From Gammaproteobacteria bacterium (GTDB lineage: Bacteria > Pseudomonadota > Gammaproteobacteria > GCA-001735895), in the NCBI GenBank assembly GCA_029862005.1, contig JAOTYD010000010.1:1-64000 (forward strand): a DNA stretch of 64,000 nucleotides. Direction: 5' to 3'. The notes beneath the pieces are model-generated. The model searched no databases. It had not been told where the DNA came from and saw only the letters and a list, made by a program, of their open reading frames with translations. Position 1 is the stretch's first letter, and each line of letters starts with the position of its first letter. Both the position numbers and the translations under genes were made by a program. Below, piece after piece: positions 27,449-37,909 of the stretch.

Positions 27449-28276
27449 ATGCAATCGTCGACACGCCAGGTATTTTTTCTTTCCAATGGTACTGCCATAA
27501 CGGCTGAAACGCTGGGTCTGAGCCTGCTCGCTCAATTTCCCGACCACAAGTTTCAGACTCGCACCATTCCGTTTATCGATACCCTCGAAAAAGCGCATGC
27601 CGTGGCGGAGGAGGTCAACTGTAGTATTAACGAGGCAAACCAGTTGCCGATCGTGATCTGTACGATGGGGGACGACGACCTGATGAAGATCATCAACCAG
27701 ACCAAGGCCCTGGTGATCGACCCCTTCGGCGACATCTTGCCGCGGTTTGAAAAAGTACTTGCAGCACAGCATCACCAACCCGATCAATCGCATCGGACGG
27801 TGAATCCATCACTCTACGAATCTCGTATCGACGCCATTGATTACGCCATGCAGCACGACGACGGTGGCAGGACCCATAACTACGACGAGGCTGATATTAT
27901 CCTGGTGGGTGTGTCTCGCTCGGGCAAGACACCAAGCTGCCTTTACCTGGCGTTACAGTTTGGAATCAAGGCGGCCAACTATCCGATCACCGAAGAAGAC
28001 ATGCAATACGAAAAGCTTCCCGAACCCCTGCGTGCTTTCAAGGGACGCCTCTATGGTCTCACCACCGATCTGAATCGACTCGTTAATGTACGGCAGGAAC
28101 GTCGACCCGACAGTCGTTACTCATCTCTGGAACAGTGTCGATACGAATTGCGTGCGGTCGAGGATATGTATCGACGTCACGAAATTCCTTATATCAACAC
28201 CTCGGCGATGTCGGTGGAAGAAATATCCGCCCGTATCATCAGGGATAACGAGCTGCATCGGACTGATCTGAACTAG
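27449..28276 (+). CDS. ppsR: PEP synthetase regulatory protein (bifunctional kinase/pyrophosphorylase)
   Basis: From ATG 27449 the product has 275 residues and begins [20 protein letters not shown], matching the start of E. coli PpsR; an upstream TTG at 27413 would add 12 residues and is less likely. The P-loop GVSRSGKTP is near residue 152 and [18 protein letters not shown] follows. PpsR inactivates PEP synthase by ADP-dependent threonine phosphorylation and reactivates it by Pi-dependent dephosphorylation. It is divergent from its target ppsA and overlaps the convergent icd gene by four bases. Confidence 0.95.
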   Translation: MQSSTRQVFFLSNGTAITAETLGLSLLAQFPDHKFQTRTIPFIDTLEKAHAVAEEVNCSINEANQLPIVICTMGDDDLMKIINQTKALVIDPFGDILPRFEKVLAAQHHQPDQSHRTVNPSLYESRIDAIDYAMQHDDGGRTHNYDEADIILVGVSRSGKTPSCLYLALQFGIKAANYPITEEDMQYEKLPEPLRAFKGRLYGLTTDLNRLVNVRQERRPDSRYSSLEQCRYELRAVEDMYRRHEIPYINTSAMSVEEISARIIRDNELHRTDLN

Positions 28277-29532
28277 TCCATGTGGCTGATGACTGCGTCA
28301 CCAAACTCCGACGAGCTTAACTCGGTCGCATCAGGTTCGTTACGCGCCAGGTCATAGGTTACCTGCTTGGCCCCGATCGCTCCCTCCATGCCGGCGATCA
28401 CCCGGTCGGCCGCTTCTGCCCAACCCATGTAGCGCAACATCATTTCTGCGGAAAGGATGATAGACCCGGGATTGACCTTGTTCATACCAGTATACTTCGG
28501 CGCGGTACCATGGGTCGCCTCGAAAACACCCACGGTGTCGGCAATGTTGGCGCCCGGAGCGATACCAATCCCACCCACCTGCGCTGCCAGCGCGTCTGAA
28601 ATGTAATCGCCATTCAGATTCAGGGTTGCGATCACGTCATACTCGGTCGGACGTGTCAGGATCTGTTGTAGAAAATTGTCTGCAATAACATCTTTGACGG
28701 TAATCGTGTTTCCGGTTTTGGGATTGGTGAATTCGCACCAGGGCCCGGCCCCGATCTCCGTGGCATCGTATAGTTCGGCTGCGAGTTCATAACCCCAGTT
28801 TCTGAACGCTCCCTCGGTGAATTTCATGATATTGCCCTTGTGCACCAGGGCGACCGAACTCTTGTCGTTATCGATTGCATACTGCAGTGCCTTGCGCACC
28901 AGGCGTCGGGTGCCCTCGGACGACACCGGTTTTACGCCAATTCCCGACGTTTCCGGGAAACGAATACTGGTGACGTTCATTTCCTCAGTCAGAAAATTAA
29001 TGACCTTTTTAGCCTCCGCGCTGCCTGATTCCCACTCTATGCCGGCGTAAATATCCTCGGTATTTTCACGGAAGATGGTCATGTTGGTATCCTCGGGGCG
29101 CTTCAATGGCGTCTCGATACCGCTAAAATAACGCACCGGTCTGACGCAGGCATATAGATCGAGGCGCTGACGAATGGAAACGTTCAAGGACCGAATACCG
29201 CCGCCAATCGGGGTCGTCAGGGGGCCTTTGATCGAGACGATATACTCCTCCATTGCGGCCAGGGATTCGTCGGGTAACCATTCGTCTTCACCATAAATCG
29301 AGGTTGCTTTTTCGCCCGCGTAAATCTCCATCCACGCGATCTTTCTGTTGCCCTGGTAAGCCTTCTCGACGGCAGCATCCACGACCTTGACCATGACTGG
29401 GGAAATATCGATGCCAATACCATCGCCCTCGATGTAAGGAATAATCGGGTCATCCGGAACATTCAGGCTGAAATCTTCGTTTGCTGTGATTGCCTGGCCA
29501 TCGACGGGTATCTTGATGTGCTGATAATTCAT
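28273..29532 (-). CDS. icd: NADP-dependent isocitrate dehydrogenase
   Basis: The 419-residue length and sequence match E. coli-type Icd: [12 protein letters not shown] near residue 33, [17 protein letters not shown] (about 112-128) containing the regulatory/substrate serine, [14 protein letters not shown], and [17 protein letters not shown] near 340. It oxidises isocitrate to 2-oxoglutarate in the TCA cycle. The presence of the Ser-containing loop means control by AceK phosphorylation is possible, though aceK is not in this window. It is convergent with ppsR. Confidence 0.97.
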   Translation of the reverse strand: MNYQHIKIPVDGQAITANEDFSLNVPDDPIIPYIEGDGIGIDISPVMVKVVDAAVEKAYQGNRKIAWMEIYAGEKATSIYGEDEWLPDESLAAMEEYIVSIKGPLTTPIGGGIRSLNVSIRQRLDLYACVRPVRYFSGIETPLKRPEDTNMTIFRENTEDIYAGIEWESGSAEAKKVINFLTEEMNVTSIRFPETSGIGVKPVSSEGTRRLVRKALQYAIDNDKSSVALVHKGNIMKFTEGAFRNWGYELAAELYDATEIGAGPWCEFTNPKTGNTITVKDVIADNFLQQILTRPTEYDVIATLNLNGDYISDALAAQVGGIGIAPGANIADTVGVFEATHGTAPKYTGMNKVNPGSIILSAEMMLRYMGWAEAADRVIAGMEGAIGAKQVTYDLARNEPDATELSSSEFGDAVISHMD

Positions 29533-29600
29533 TTTATCCCCTGGATCTTTTATTTTTCTGAAACGCAGGATTATACATCAGAATAAATCAGCGGTAACAA

Positions 29601-29633
29601 ATACAGCCGGTTCCAAACAGCGACCGGCTGTAT
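29601..29633 (-). terminator. Hairpin downstream of cspD
   Basis: ATACAGCCGGT (29601-29611) and ACCGGCTGTAT (29623-29633) form a perfect 11-bp stem with an 11-base loop. Read on the minus strand it follows the cspD stop and is followed by TTGTTACC, a weak T-tract, so it most likely terminates cspD transcription before icd. Confidence 0.55.
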
Positions 29634-29704
29634 CCTGAGACTTGAAATTAAAACGGGTAATTACTGACTTTTATGGCAGCAGTCAGTGCAATAAGTTCTT
29701 TCTG

Positions 29705-29917
29705 TCAGCTGCTGATCGATCGTATATTCTGAGCTTGCAGCCCCTTGGGGCCCTCGTCGATATCGAATTCGATTTTCTGTCCCGAAGTCAGTTTCTTGTA
29801 TCCATCCATCTCGATGGCGGAGAAGTGAGCAAAAATGTCCTGATCCTCGTCCTCGTCCGTATTTACAAATCCATAACCCTTCACATTGCTAAACCACTTG
29901 ACCGTCCCGGTGGGCAT
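29705..29917 (-). CDS. cspD: Cold-shock-domain protein CspD
   Basis: A 70-residue OB-fold protein with GTVKWFSNVKGYGFV (RNP1, about residues 4-18), DIFAHFSAI (RNP2, about 28-36) and GPKGLQAQNI at the end. Divergence from clpS and the KGYGFVNTDEDEDQD segment favour CspD, which binds single-stranded nucleic acid and is linked to growth arrest in E. coli, rather than a CspA-type protein. The cspD | clpS-clpA order is conserved in gammaproteobacteria. Confidence 0.93.
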   Translation of the reverse strand: MPTGTVKWFSNVKGYGFVNTDEDEDQDIFAHFSAIEMDGYKKLTSGQKIEFDIDEGPKGLQAQNIRSISS

Positions 29918-30119
29918 GACTTTTCCTCATTTCTCGTTGCTGTCGTTAAACCGAGAAACAGGCAATTTTTACGGAAAAAATATGATGCCGGATGCGCATC
30001 TAACCGCTACTTTTAGCCATATTTCTCGCCATTCGGCACAAAATAATAATAGCCAAGCCTTGAATTTTTTCAAGCCCGACATTACCTTATAGTTTTTGCT
30101 AATGGATTAGAGTGTAATC

Positions 30120-30443
30120 ATGTCGAATCATTCGCACGATCATGACGATGACGACACATTGCTGCTCGAACGAACGCGCCCCAAGCTTAAAAAGCCGCCG
30201 CTCTACAAGGTTATTTTGCTGAACGACGACTACACGCCGATGGAGTTCGTGGTACACGTGCTGGAAGCAATTTTCGGGCACAATCGCGAAAATGCCACCC
30301 GTATCATGCTGAATGTGCATAAAACCGGTAAAGGCGTATGCGGTATTTATACCCGCGACATCGCGGAAACCAAGGTCACCGCGGTAAACAGCTATGCCCG
30401 CGAAAACAAGCATCCGCTGTTGTGCGATATGGAAGAAAGTTAG
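30120..30443 (+). CDS. clpS: ClpA adaptor ClpS
   Basis: The 107-residue protein has [21 protein letters not shown] (about 23-44), which includes the N-degron pocket residues NDD and Met, followed by the conserved [10 protein letters not shown] and [23 protein letters not shown] (about 63-85). ClpS delivers N-end-rule substrates to ClpA. It is followed by clpA after 111 bases. Confidence 0.97.
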   Translation: MSNHSHDHDDDDTLLLERTRPKLKKPPLYKVILLNDDYTPMEFVVHVLEAIFGHNRENATRIMLNVHKTGKGVCGIYTRDIAETKVTAVNSYARENKHPLLCDMEES

Positions 30444-30554
30444 CCCGCCGAATCGAAATTGAAAAACAGGTTACCGGGTTGAACATTTCGAGTACATTAA
30501 GAGTCAAATCGACTATATTACAATTTACAGACAGCGATAAACCAAGCCAGACCC

Positions 30555-32834
30555 ATGTTAAACAAAGAACTAGAACAATCTCTGAACAAGGCATTTCATG
30601 ACGCTAATGAAAAGCGCCATGAATTTATTACTGTCGAACATTTATTGTTGATGCTCACCGAGAACGATGCGGCTACTGCCGTGATCGAAGCCTGCGGTGG
30701 CGATGTCCAGTTGCTCAGAACCGAACTCGAAATTTTCGTCGACCAGAATACACCCCTGCTAATGTCGGACGAGGACCGTGATACCCAGCCAACGCTCGGG
30801 TTTCAGCGGGTGCTGCAGCGTGCCCTGTTCCACGTGCAATCCTCGGGTAACGGGGAAGTCTCGGGCGCTAATGTACTGGTTGCAATCTTTTCAGAGCAGG
30901 ACTCGCATGCGGTTTACCTGCTCAACAAACACAACATAGAACGCCTCGATATTACCAACTACCTGTCGCACGGTATTACCCGGGTCAGCGATGACGCCGA
31001 GGAAGAGTCTTTTACCCACGATGCCGAAGCACTACCCGGCGAGCAGGAAGGTGAAAACCCGCTGGAGAAATTTGCCTCCAATCTGAATGAGCTTGCTTAC
31101 TCTGGCAAGATCGATCCATTGATTGGCCGCGATCTTGAAATTGAGCGCATCATCCAAACGCTTTGCAGACGACGCAAGAACAATCCGTTGCTGGTAGGTG
31201 AGGCCGGCGTTGGTAAAACCGCAATCGCGGAAGGCCTGGCACGCAAAATTGTTGAAGAAGAAGTACCGGAAGTATTGCTCGAAAGCACGGTATATTCACT
31301 CGACCTCGGGGCACTGGTTGCCGGCACCAAGTACCGCGGTGATTTCGAGAAACGACTGAAAGCCGTCATCGGCCAGCTCAGCCGCGAAGCCGGTTCTATT
31401 CTGTTTATCGACGAAATTCATACCATTATCGGTGCCGGCTCGGCATCGGGTGGCGTTATGGATGCCTCCAACCTGATCAAGCCGGTGCTGGCAAACGGTG
31501 ATATCAAGTGTATCGGCTCTACGACCTACACAGAATTTCGCGGCATATTCGAGAAAGATCGCGCGCTGGCGCGTCGCTTCCAGAAAATCGACGTGACGGA
31601 GCCGACCATTGAAGAAACCTACCTTATTCTCAAGGGTTTGAAGTCGCGTTTCGAAGAACACCACAACGTCAAGTACACGCTACAGGCGCTGCGCAAGGCA
31701 ACCGAGCTTGCATCACGCTACATCAATGACCGCCATCTTCCCGATAAGGCAATCGACGTTATTGACGAGGCAGGTGCACAGCGTCGCCTGCAGCCAGCCA
31801 AGCAGCGCAAGAAAACAATCGGCATTCATGATATTGAAAATATTGTGGCCAAAATTGCACGTATCCCGGCGAACACGGTCAGCACGACCGATCTTGACAT
31901 GCTAAAAAATCTCGGCAAGAACCTGTCGCGGGTTGTATTCGGCCAGGACGAGGCCATCAATGCCCTGGATGCCGCAATCAAAATGTCACGTTCCGGGCTG
32001 GGTCGTGAATCCAAGCCCGTCGGTTCGTTCCTGTTTTCAGGTCCGACCGGTGTCGGTAAAACCGAGGTCTGTCGCCAGATAGCCAAGATTATGGGCATCG
32101 AACTGATACGTTTCGACATGTCGGAGTACATGGAACGCCATACTGTATCGCGCCTGATCGGTGCGCCTCCCGGTTATGTCGGTTATGATCAGGGCGGGCT
32201 CCTGACCGAAGAACTCAACAAGCATCCCTACTCTGTGGTTTTGCTGGATGAAATTGAAAAGGCACACCCCGATGTTTTTAACCTGCTGCTGCAGGTAATG
32301 GATAACGGCACGCTAACCGATAGCAATGGTCGCAAAGCAGACTTCCGCAATACCATACTGGTCATGACGACCAACGCCGGTGCAGAGCAGATGAGCCGAG
32401 CCTCGATGGGATTCACCCTGCAGGATCACACGCTCGATGCGGGTGAGGCCATCAAGAAGGTTTTCACCCCCGAGTTCAGGAACCGACTCGACGCGACCAT
32501 CCAGTTCAAGGCCCTCGACACCAATGTTATTTTGAACGTGGTCGACAAGTTCCTGATCGAACTCGAATCACAGCTCGAAGCGAAAAAGGTCAGCATGACG
32601 GTCAGCGATGCTGCTCGTCGCTGGCTTGCCGAGAAAGGCTATGACCCTAAAATGGGCGCGCGACCAATGGCCCGTGTTATTCAGGATGAGATCAAGCAGG
32701 TACTCGCGAATGAATTGCTGTTCGGCGACTTGACCAGCGGTGGCAGGATAAAAATCGATATTAAGGATGGCAGTTTGCACTGCCAGGTGATAAAAACGCA
32801 GAAACCGAAACCGAAGAAGGCTTCAGTCAGTTAA
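30555..32834 (+). CDS. clpA: ATP-dependent Clp protease ATP-binding subunit ClpA
   Basis: The 759-residue protein has the ClpN repeat domain (about 1-145), and two AAA+ modules with Walker A motifs [13 protein letters not shown] (about 215) and [13 protein letters not shown] (about 496), Walker B FIDEIHT and [11 protein letters not shown]. It unfolds substrates for ClpP. The ClpP-docking loop, normally Ile-Gly-Leu/Phe, reads M618-G619-F620. It lies downstream of clpS and converges on infA, 5 bases away. Confidence 0.98.
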   Translation: MLNKELEQSLNKAFHDANEKRHEFITVEHLLLMLTENDAATAVIEACGGDVQLLRTELEIFVDQNTPLLMSDEDRDTQPTLGFQRVLQRALFHVQSSGNGEVSGANVLVAIFSEQDSHAVYLLNKHNIERLDITNYLSHGITRVSDDAEEESFTHDAEALPGEQEGENPLEKFASNLNELAYSGKIDPLIGRDLEIERIIQTLCRRRKNNPLLVGEAGVGKTAIAEGLARKIVEEEVPEVLLESTVYSLDLGALVAGTKYRGDFEKRLKAVIGQLSREAGSILFIDEIHTIIGAGSASGGVMDASNLIKPVLANGDIKCIGSTTYTEFRGIFEKDRALARRFQKIDVTEPTIEETYLILKGLKSRFEEHHNVKYTLQALRKATELASRYINDRHLPDKAIDVIDEAGAQRRLQPAKQRKKTIGIHDIENIVAKIARIPANTVSTTDLDMLKNLGKNLSRVVFGQDEAINALDAAIKMSRSGLGRESKPVGSFLFSGPTGVGKTEVCRQIAKIMGIELIRFDMSEYMERHTVSRLIGAPPGYVGYDQGGLLTEELNKHPYSVVLLDEIEKAHPDVFNLLLQVMDNGTLTDSNGRKADFRNTILVMTTNAGAEQMSRASMGFTLQDHTLDAGEAIKKVFTPEFRNRLDATIQFKALDTNVILNVVDKFLIELESQLEAKKVSMTVSDAARRWLAEKGYDPKMGARPMARVIQDEIKQVLANELLFGDLTSGGRIKIDIKDGSLHCQVIKTQKPKPKKASVS

Positions 32835-32839
32835 CGCGG

Positions 32840-33058
32840 CTACCTGTCACGAAAAGTAATCCGGCCCTTGGTAAGATCATAGGGCGTCAACTCTACCGTC
32901 ACCGTATCGCCCGTTAAAATTCGAATGTAATGCTTACGCATCTTTCCAGAGATGTGGGCCGTTACCACATGTCCGTTTTCCAGCTCGACACGAAACATGG
33001 TATTCGGCAACGTATCCTTCACCACGCCTCGCATCTCTATATGATCGCCTTTTGGCAT
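32840..33058 (-). CDS. infA: Translation initiation factor IF-1
   Basis: A 72-residue S1-type OB-fold protein, nearly identical along its length to the E. coli protein: [20 protein letters not shown] in the centre and KGRITFRDR at the end. IF-1 binds the ribosomal A site during initiation. It is convergent with clpA, the conserved clpA-infA neighbourhood, and divergent from fabD with 120 bases between the starts. Confidence 0.99.
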   Translation of the reverse strand: MPKGDHIEMRGVVKDTLPNTMFRVELENGHVVTAHISGKMRKHYIRILTGDTVTVELTPYDLTKGRITFRDR

Positions 33059-33178
33059 ATTCGCACTCAGTGTTTAAAGCGCGCCATTATCCATTATTTA
33101 ACGGGTATATCAATAGAGCGGTTAACGCGTTGTAAAACCCTGTGATACCATCCGGTTTTTTACACTCACTCCAGTTCG

Positions 33179-34123
33179 ATGCCAAGTTTCGCTTACGTTT
33201 TTCCGGGCCAGGGTTCGCAATCAATCGGAATGATGACCGCCTGGGAGCAACATCAGTCGGCCGTGTCCGAGGTATTCGCTGAAGCCTCGGAGGTACTGGA
33301 TTACGATCTCTGGTCCGTCGTAGTCGATGGACCGGAAGAGCGTCTTAACCAGACCGAGGTTACCCAGCCAGTGATGCTCTGTGCTGGTGTCGCCAGTTGG
33401 CGAATTGCCAGCAGCCAGTCGGATATGCCTGCTGCCACGATGATGGCCGGGCACAGCCTCGGGGAGTATACGGCACTGGTCTGTGCCGGTAGCCTGGCCT
33501 TGCAAGATACTGTGAGACTGGTTGCCCGGCGCGGCCAATTAATGCAGTCGGCGGTGCGGCCCGGGGCGGGCGCGATGGCAGCAATTATTGGGCTTGGCGA
33601 TGCGGAAGTTATCGCAGCCTGTGAATCGGTTACATCTGGCATCGTCGAAGCGGTAAATTTTAACGCACCCGGACAGGTTGTTATTGCCGGGGAAACGGCA
33701 GCAGTTGATGCTGCCATGACACAAGCCGGGGAAATGGGCGCCAGGCGCGCCCTGGCTTTACCGGTCAGCGCACCGTCACATTGTTCTTTAATGCGAACCG
33801 CGGCCGATGAACTTGCGCTTGAGCTTGAAACGATCGAGATCAAAATGCCGGATATACCGGTGATACATAACCAGAATGCAGCGGTGGCAACTTCAACCGA
33901 AGAAATAATCGAACGCCTGACATTACAGCTATATCAACCCGTTAGGTGGGTTGCCAGCGTTCAGGCCATGCAGCAGCAAGGTATTAGCGGATTAATCGAA
34001 TGTGGCCCGGGAAAGGTATTGAGCGGGCTTACGCGTCGCATAGAAAAGTCATTGCAGTCCCATGCCATATTCGATGCTGCCTCGCTCGCTAACACGCAAC
34101 AGTTACTTGGAGAAACCTCATAA
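33179..34123 (+). CDS. fabD: Malonyl CoA-acyl carrier protein transacylase
   Basis: The 314-residue protein has VFPGQGSQSIGM at residues 7-18, the nucleophile S93 in AGHSLGEYTAL and the second catalytic residue His in VSAPSHCSLM (about 201). It loads malonate on ACP for fatty-acid synthesis. The ATG at 33179 opens the fab cluster; the usual upstream members rpmF, plsX and fabH are absent, and infA lies there instead. The TAA stop overlaps the fabG ATG by one base. Confidence 0.97.
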   Translation: MPSFAYVFPGQGSQSIGMMTAWEQHQSAVSEVFAEASEVLDYDLWSVVVDGPEERLNQTEVTQPVMLCAGVASWRIASSQSDMPAATMMAGHSLGEYTALVCAGSLALQDTVRLVARRGQLMQSAVRPGAGAMAAIIGLGDAEVIAACESVTSGIVEAVNFNAPGQVVIAGETAAVDAAMTQAGEMGARRALALPVSAPSHCSLMRTAADELALELETIEIKMPDIPVIHNQNAAVATSTEEIIERLTLQLYQPVRWVASVQAMQQQGISGLIECGPGKVLSGLTRRIEKSLQSHAIFDAASLANTQQLLGETS

Positions 34124-34863
34124 TGCTCACCGATAAAATTGCTCTGGTAACCGGCGCCAGTCGGGGAATCGGGGCCGCAATCGCGCTGGCGCTCGGTGCC
34201 GAAAATGCAACGGTAATCGGGACCGCAACCAGCAAGGCAGGCGCCGATAATATTTCCACGACCTTCGCAGCTAACAAAATCAAGGGCACCGGTATGGTGC
34301 TTGACGTTGGTGACCCGGATTCAGTTACAGGCTGCCTGAAGCAGATAAACGACGAGTATGGCGCCCCCGACATCCTGGTCAACAATGCCGGTATTACCCG
34401 CGACAACCTGTTAATGATGATGAAGGACGAGCAATGGAATGACATCATCAATACCAATCTCAGTTCGGTGTTCCGCATGAGCAAAGCGGTGCTGCGCCCA
34501 ATGATGAAAAAACGCAACGGCCGCATTATCAATATCTCTTCCGTGGTTGGTTCTACTGGTAACGCGGGCCAGTCAAATTATGCTGCCGCCAAGGCCGGGG
34601 TGGTCGGCTTCAGCAAATCCCTGGCGCGTGAAATCGGATCTCGCAACATTACCGTTAATACCGTTGCACCCGGATTCATCGATACGGACATGACGCGGGA
34701 ACTGGAGCCAGAGCAACGCGAAAAGCTTGCCAGCCAGATTCCACTGGGGCGTTTCGGGGCAGTCGAGGATGTCGCGGCAGTGGTGCTATTCCTGGCCTCT
34801 CCGGCCGCCGCCTATATCACCGGAGACACGATTCACGTCAATGGCGGAATGTATATGCCGTAA
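34123..34863 (+). CDS. fabG: 3-oxoacyl-[acyl-carrier-protein] reductase
   Basis: This 246-residue short-chain dehydrogenase has the NADPH motif TGASRGIG (10-17), NNAG (87-90) and the catalytic set S139/S140, Y153 and K157 in ISSVVGS and SNYAAAKAG. It reduces 3-ketoacyl-ACP. Its position between fabD and acpP is canonical. The junction with fabD (TAATG) indicates translational coupling. Confidence 0.98.
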   Translation: MLTDKIALVTGASRGIGAAIALALGAENATVIGTATSKAGADNISTTFAANKIKGTGMVLDVGDPDSVTGCLKQINDEYGAPDILVNNAGITRDNLLMMMKDEQWNDIINTNLSSVFRMSKAVLRPMMKKRNGRIINISSVVGSTGNAGQSNYAAAKAGVVGFSKSLAREIGSRNITVNTVAPGFIDTDMTRELEPEQREKLASQIPLGRFGAVEDVAAVVLFLASPAAAYITGDTIHVNGGMYMP

Positions 34864-35017
34864 CTCATGAGATTGAAACACGATCATATGTCATTGATTC
34901 ATATACGCTTTTAGATAAAAAAAATAATTTAGACATTTGTGGTAAGTAATCCGGCTTTTCAATACAATATCGCAGCTAATAAGCAGTCGATTTATTAACT
35001 CAGGAGAACCTCTCAAA

Positions 35018-35251
35018 ATGAGCTCTGTAGAAGAACGTGTAAAAAAAATTGTTGCAGAACAATTAGGCGTCAAGGAGGAGGAAGTAACAAACCAGGCGTC
35101 CTTCGTCGATGATCTGGGCGCAGACTCTCTCGATACAGTAGAGCTGGTTATGGCACTGGAAGAAGAATTTGAAACCGAAATTCCGGATGAAGAAGCCGAG
35201 AAAATCACCAGCGTCCAACTTGCGATCGATTACGTCAACGCCAACCTATAG
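35018..35251 (+). CDS. acpP: Acyl carrier protein
   Basis: The 77-residue acidic four-helix protein carries the phosphopantetheine attachment site S37 in [22 protein letters not shown] precedes the ATG. A 154-base gap upstream is AT-rich and probably has a dedicated promoter (a TACAAT at 34963-34968 is a possible -10). A terminator-like hairpin after the gene fits the usual high expression of acpP relative to fabF. Confidence 0.99.
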   Translation: MSSVEERVKKIVAEQLGVKEEEVTNQASFVDDLGADSLDTVELVMALEEEFETEIPDEEAEKITSVQLAIDYVNANL

Positions 35252-35271
35252 AAAGCTTCTCGAGTCGAAGG

Positions 35272-35310
35272 ATGCCGCTTATCATCTAGCATGTTAAGCG
35301 GCATTTTCAT
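35272..35310 (+). terminator. Terminator/attenuator between acpP and fabF
   Basis: ATGCCGCTT (35272-35280) pairs exactly with AAGCGGCAT (35296-35304) across a 15-base loop and is followed by TTTTCATTT. It starts 20 bases after the acpP stop and would end most acpP transcripts, with partial read-through into fabF. Confidence 0.7.
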
Positions 35311-35348
35311 TTATTGATATAGAAGCGTTAACAAAAGGGGATTTAAAC

Positions 35349-36587
35349 TTGTCAAAACGTCGTGTCGTAGTAACCGGGCTCGGATTGTTGACTCCGGTAG
35401 GCAACACTGTCGAAGAGTCCTGGAAAAATATTGTTGCCGGAAAAAGCGGTATCGCACCGATCACCGCTTTTGATGCAAGTGATTTCACAACACGAATTTC
35501 GGGTTCGGTAAAAAACTTCGATGCCACCGAGTATCTTTCGGTCAAGGACATCAAGAAAATGGATATCTTCATTCATTTCGGTATTGCCGCAGGAGTTCAG
35601 GCACTTAATGATTCCGGGCTGGAAGTCACAGACGAAAATGCCGAGCGTATCGGTGTTGCTATCGGTTCCGGTATCGGCGGTTTACCAACCATTGAAAAAA
35701 ACAGGGATGCCTATGTCGCCGGTGGCCCACGCAAAATTTCCCCATTCTTTGTGCCCAGTTCAATTATCAACATGGTTTCTGGCAACTTGTCGATCATGTA
35801 TGGCTTGAAAGGCCCCAATATCTCGATCGTCAGTGCCTGTACCACCGGTGCACATAATATTGGCGATGCTGCGCGAATAATCTCTTACGGCGATGCCGAC
35901 ATCATGGTTGCCGGGGGTTCTGAAATGGCAACTTCGGCGCTGGGGGTTGGCGGTTTTGCCGCAGCCAGGGCCTTGTCCACTCGCAACGACGATCCGGAAG
36001 CAGCCAGCAGACCATGGGATCGCGATCGTGATGGATTTGTGCTCGGCGACGGTGCCGGAGTCGTGGTACTCGAAGAGTACGAAATGGCTAAAAAACGCGG
36101 TGCCGAGATATATTGCGAACTGGTTGGTTATGGCATGAGCGGAGACGCTTACCATATGACATCGCCGTCAGAAGGCGGGGAGGGTGCTGCCCGGTGCATG
36201 ATTAATGCAATGCAGGATGCTGGCCTGAATTCCGAGGATATCGACTACATTAATGCCCACGGCACTTCGACGCCTGCCGGAGACGTGGCCGAGGCCAAGG
36301 CCGTTAAACTGGCCCTGGGTAATCACGCTTACAAAATGGTAGTTAGTTCTACCAAGTCCATGACCGGTCATTTGCTGGGAGCTGCCGGTGGAATTGAAGC
36401 CATATTTTCGATCCTGGCCTTACGCGACCAGGTGGTCCCGCCAACCATTAATCTTGACAACCAGGATCCGGAATGTGATCTGGACTTCGTCGCCAACACG
36501 GCCCGGGATATGAAACTTTCCGTGTCGATGTCGAATTCATTTGGCTTTGGCGGCACCAATGGTACCTGTATATTCAAGTTGATATAG
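35349..36587 (+). CDS. fabF: 3-oxoacyl-[acyl-carrier-protein] synthase 2
   Basis: The 412-residue condensing enzyme has nucleophile C164 in [10 protein letters not shown] and the two catalytic histidines in [11 protein letters not shown] (about 303) and [10 protein letters not shown] (about 341). FabF elongates acyl-ACP. The start is a TTG at 35349 preceded by AAAAGGGGAT, giving the conserved [12 protein letters not shown]. The next cluster gene in E. coli, pabC, is missing, and a 293-base gap precedes mltG. Confidence 0.97.
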   Translation: MSKRRVVVTGLGLLTPVGNTVEESWKNIVAGKSGIAPITAFDASDFTTRISGSVKNFDATEYLSVKDIKKMDIFIHFGIAAGVQALNDSGLEVTDENAERIGVAIGSGIGGLPTIEKNRDAYVAGGPRKISPFFVPSSIINMVSGNLSIMYGLKGPNISIVSACTTGAHNIGDAARIISYGDADIMVAGGSEMATSALGVGGFAAARALSTRNDDPEAASRPWDRDRDGFVLGDGAGVVVLEEYEMAKKRGAEIYCELVGYGMSGDAYHMTSPSEGGEGAARCMINAMQDAGLNSEDIDYINAHGTSTPAGDVAEAKAVKLALGNHAYKMVVSSTKSMTGHLLGAAGGIEAIFSILALRDQVVPPTINLDNQDPECDLDFVANTARDMKLSVSMSNSFGFGGTNGTCIFKLI

Positions 36588-36832
36588 GCTTTTCGACACC
36601 TTGTGACAACTTGCCGAGAACCCGCAGTAGTTGCTGACCTGAGCGATGTCACGACAAAAAACAGGAACGCCCTGGTAACCGGTGGCGTCAAATTCCTGCG
36701 AGAATTAAAATTCCCGCTATCCTTCGTTTAGAATGCGCCTCCGGAGAGTGGAAGAAACGGATGACATCGATTGCAGTCAGATGCCGTGGATTTCTCGATA
36801 AATGACCTGTTTTTCATATCTACAATTACGTC

Positions 36833-36851
36833 ATCGCCCACACGGGGCGAT
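36833..36851 (+). repeat. Inverted repeat in the mltG leader
   Basis: ATCGCCC (36833-36839) and GGGCGAT (36845-36851) form a 7-bp stem with a 5-base loop, 30 bases before the mltG start. No T-tract follows. The rest of the 36588-36880 gap holds no gene I can support. Confidence 0.35.
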
Positions 36852-36880
36852 AGCGCCTGACTGAATCAAACGCCTGATCC

Positions 36881-37909
36881 GTGAATATGGCCAAGTTTAT
36901 CAAGAGGGCATTTGGATGGAGTCTGCTGGCCGTTTTGCTGGCGATTGCGATTCTGGTGTTTCAATTGTTGCGATTTCAATACGGCAACATCATCCTGCCC
37001 CAGCAACAGACTGTCTTTCTGATCAAGTCCGGTAGCAATATCAAGTCGATTGCGCAGGAACTCAGCCTGCAGAAGATTATTAATGATCCCTGGCTTTTTA
37101 TCCTGTTGGCAAAGCTGAAAGGGGTCGAAACCCGGGTGCGGGCAGGAGAGTACCAAATCGAATCGGGCCAGACTGCTGACGAGCTGCTTGAATTGTTTAC
37201 CCGAGGTAACTCGATCCAGTACAGTTTCACGGTCATCGAGGGTTGGTCGTTCCGTCAGTTAATGGCAGCAATCGCCGAAGACCCAATCATCGAGCATACC
37301 CTGATGGGCAAGACAGACCCGGAAATAATGAATTTACTGGGTTACCCGGACCAGCATCCTGAAGGCCTGTTTTTTCCGGATACCTATCGTTTTCCCAAGG
37401 GGACCCGAGACATAGATTTTCTGAAGCGTTCCTACGAAGTGATGCAGAATCACCTGATGCGGGAATGGGAGCAGCGCGCTCCCGATTTACCATTGAAGTC
37501 GAGTTATGAAGCATTGATTCTGGCCTCGATAATCGAAAAGGAAACCGGGGCAGCTTTCGAACGCCCATTGATCAGCGCCGTGTTTACCGAACGCCTGAAT
37601 AGAAAAATGCGCTTGCAAACGGATCCAACAATAATCTACGGCCTCGGTGAGAAATTTGACGGCAACATTCGTTTTCGGGATTTAAAAAAGGACACGCCTT
37701 ATAATACCTACCTGCACTCAGGGCTGACGCCGACACCCATCGCACTGCCCGGACTCGAAGCAATTCGGTCGGCACTGCACCCGGCTGAGTCGGACGCATT
37801 GTATTTTGTGTCCAAGGGTGACGGCACGCACCATTTTTCAGCGACCCTGGATGAGCACAATGCGGCGGTGCAGAAATATCAGCTGCAGGGACAAGATAGA
37901 AGTAATTAG
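36881..37909 (+). CDS. mltG: Endolytic murein transglycosylase MltG
   Basis: A 342-residue single-pass inner-membrane protein: the transmembrane segment is at about residues 11-29, followed by a LysM-like part and the YceG catalytic domain with catalytic E219 in ASIIEKET. It also has LQTDPTIIYGLG and TPTPIALPGLEAI. It cleaves nascent glycan strands. GTG at 36881 or the ATG at 36887 may be the start. It abuts tmk directly. Confidence 0.96.
   Translation: MNMAKFIKRAFGWSLLAVLLAIAILVFQLLRFQYGNIILPQQQTVFLIKSGSNIKSIAQELSLQKIINDPWLFILLAKLKGVETRVRAGEYQIESGQTADELLELFTRGNSIQYSFTVIEGWSFRQLMAAIAEDPIIEHTLMGKTDPEIMNLLGYPDQHPEGLFFPDTYRFPKGTRDIDFLKRSYEVMQNHLMREWEQRAPDLPLKSSYEALILASIIEKETGAAFERPLISAVFTERLNRKMRLQTDPTIIYGLGEKFDGNIRFRDLKKDTPYNTYLHSGLTPTPIALPGLEAIRSALHPAESDALYFVSKGDGTHHFSATLDEHNAAVQKYQLQGQDRSN

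Noticed and set aside
36588-36880. Remnant of pabC between fabF and mltG
   Set aside because: The longest open stretch is about 40 codons and resembles no aminodeoxychorismate lyase motif.
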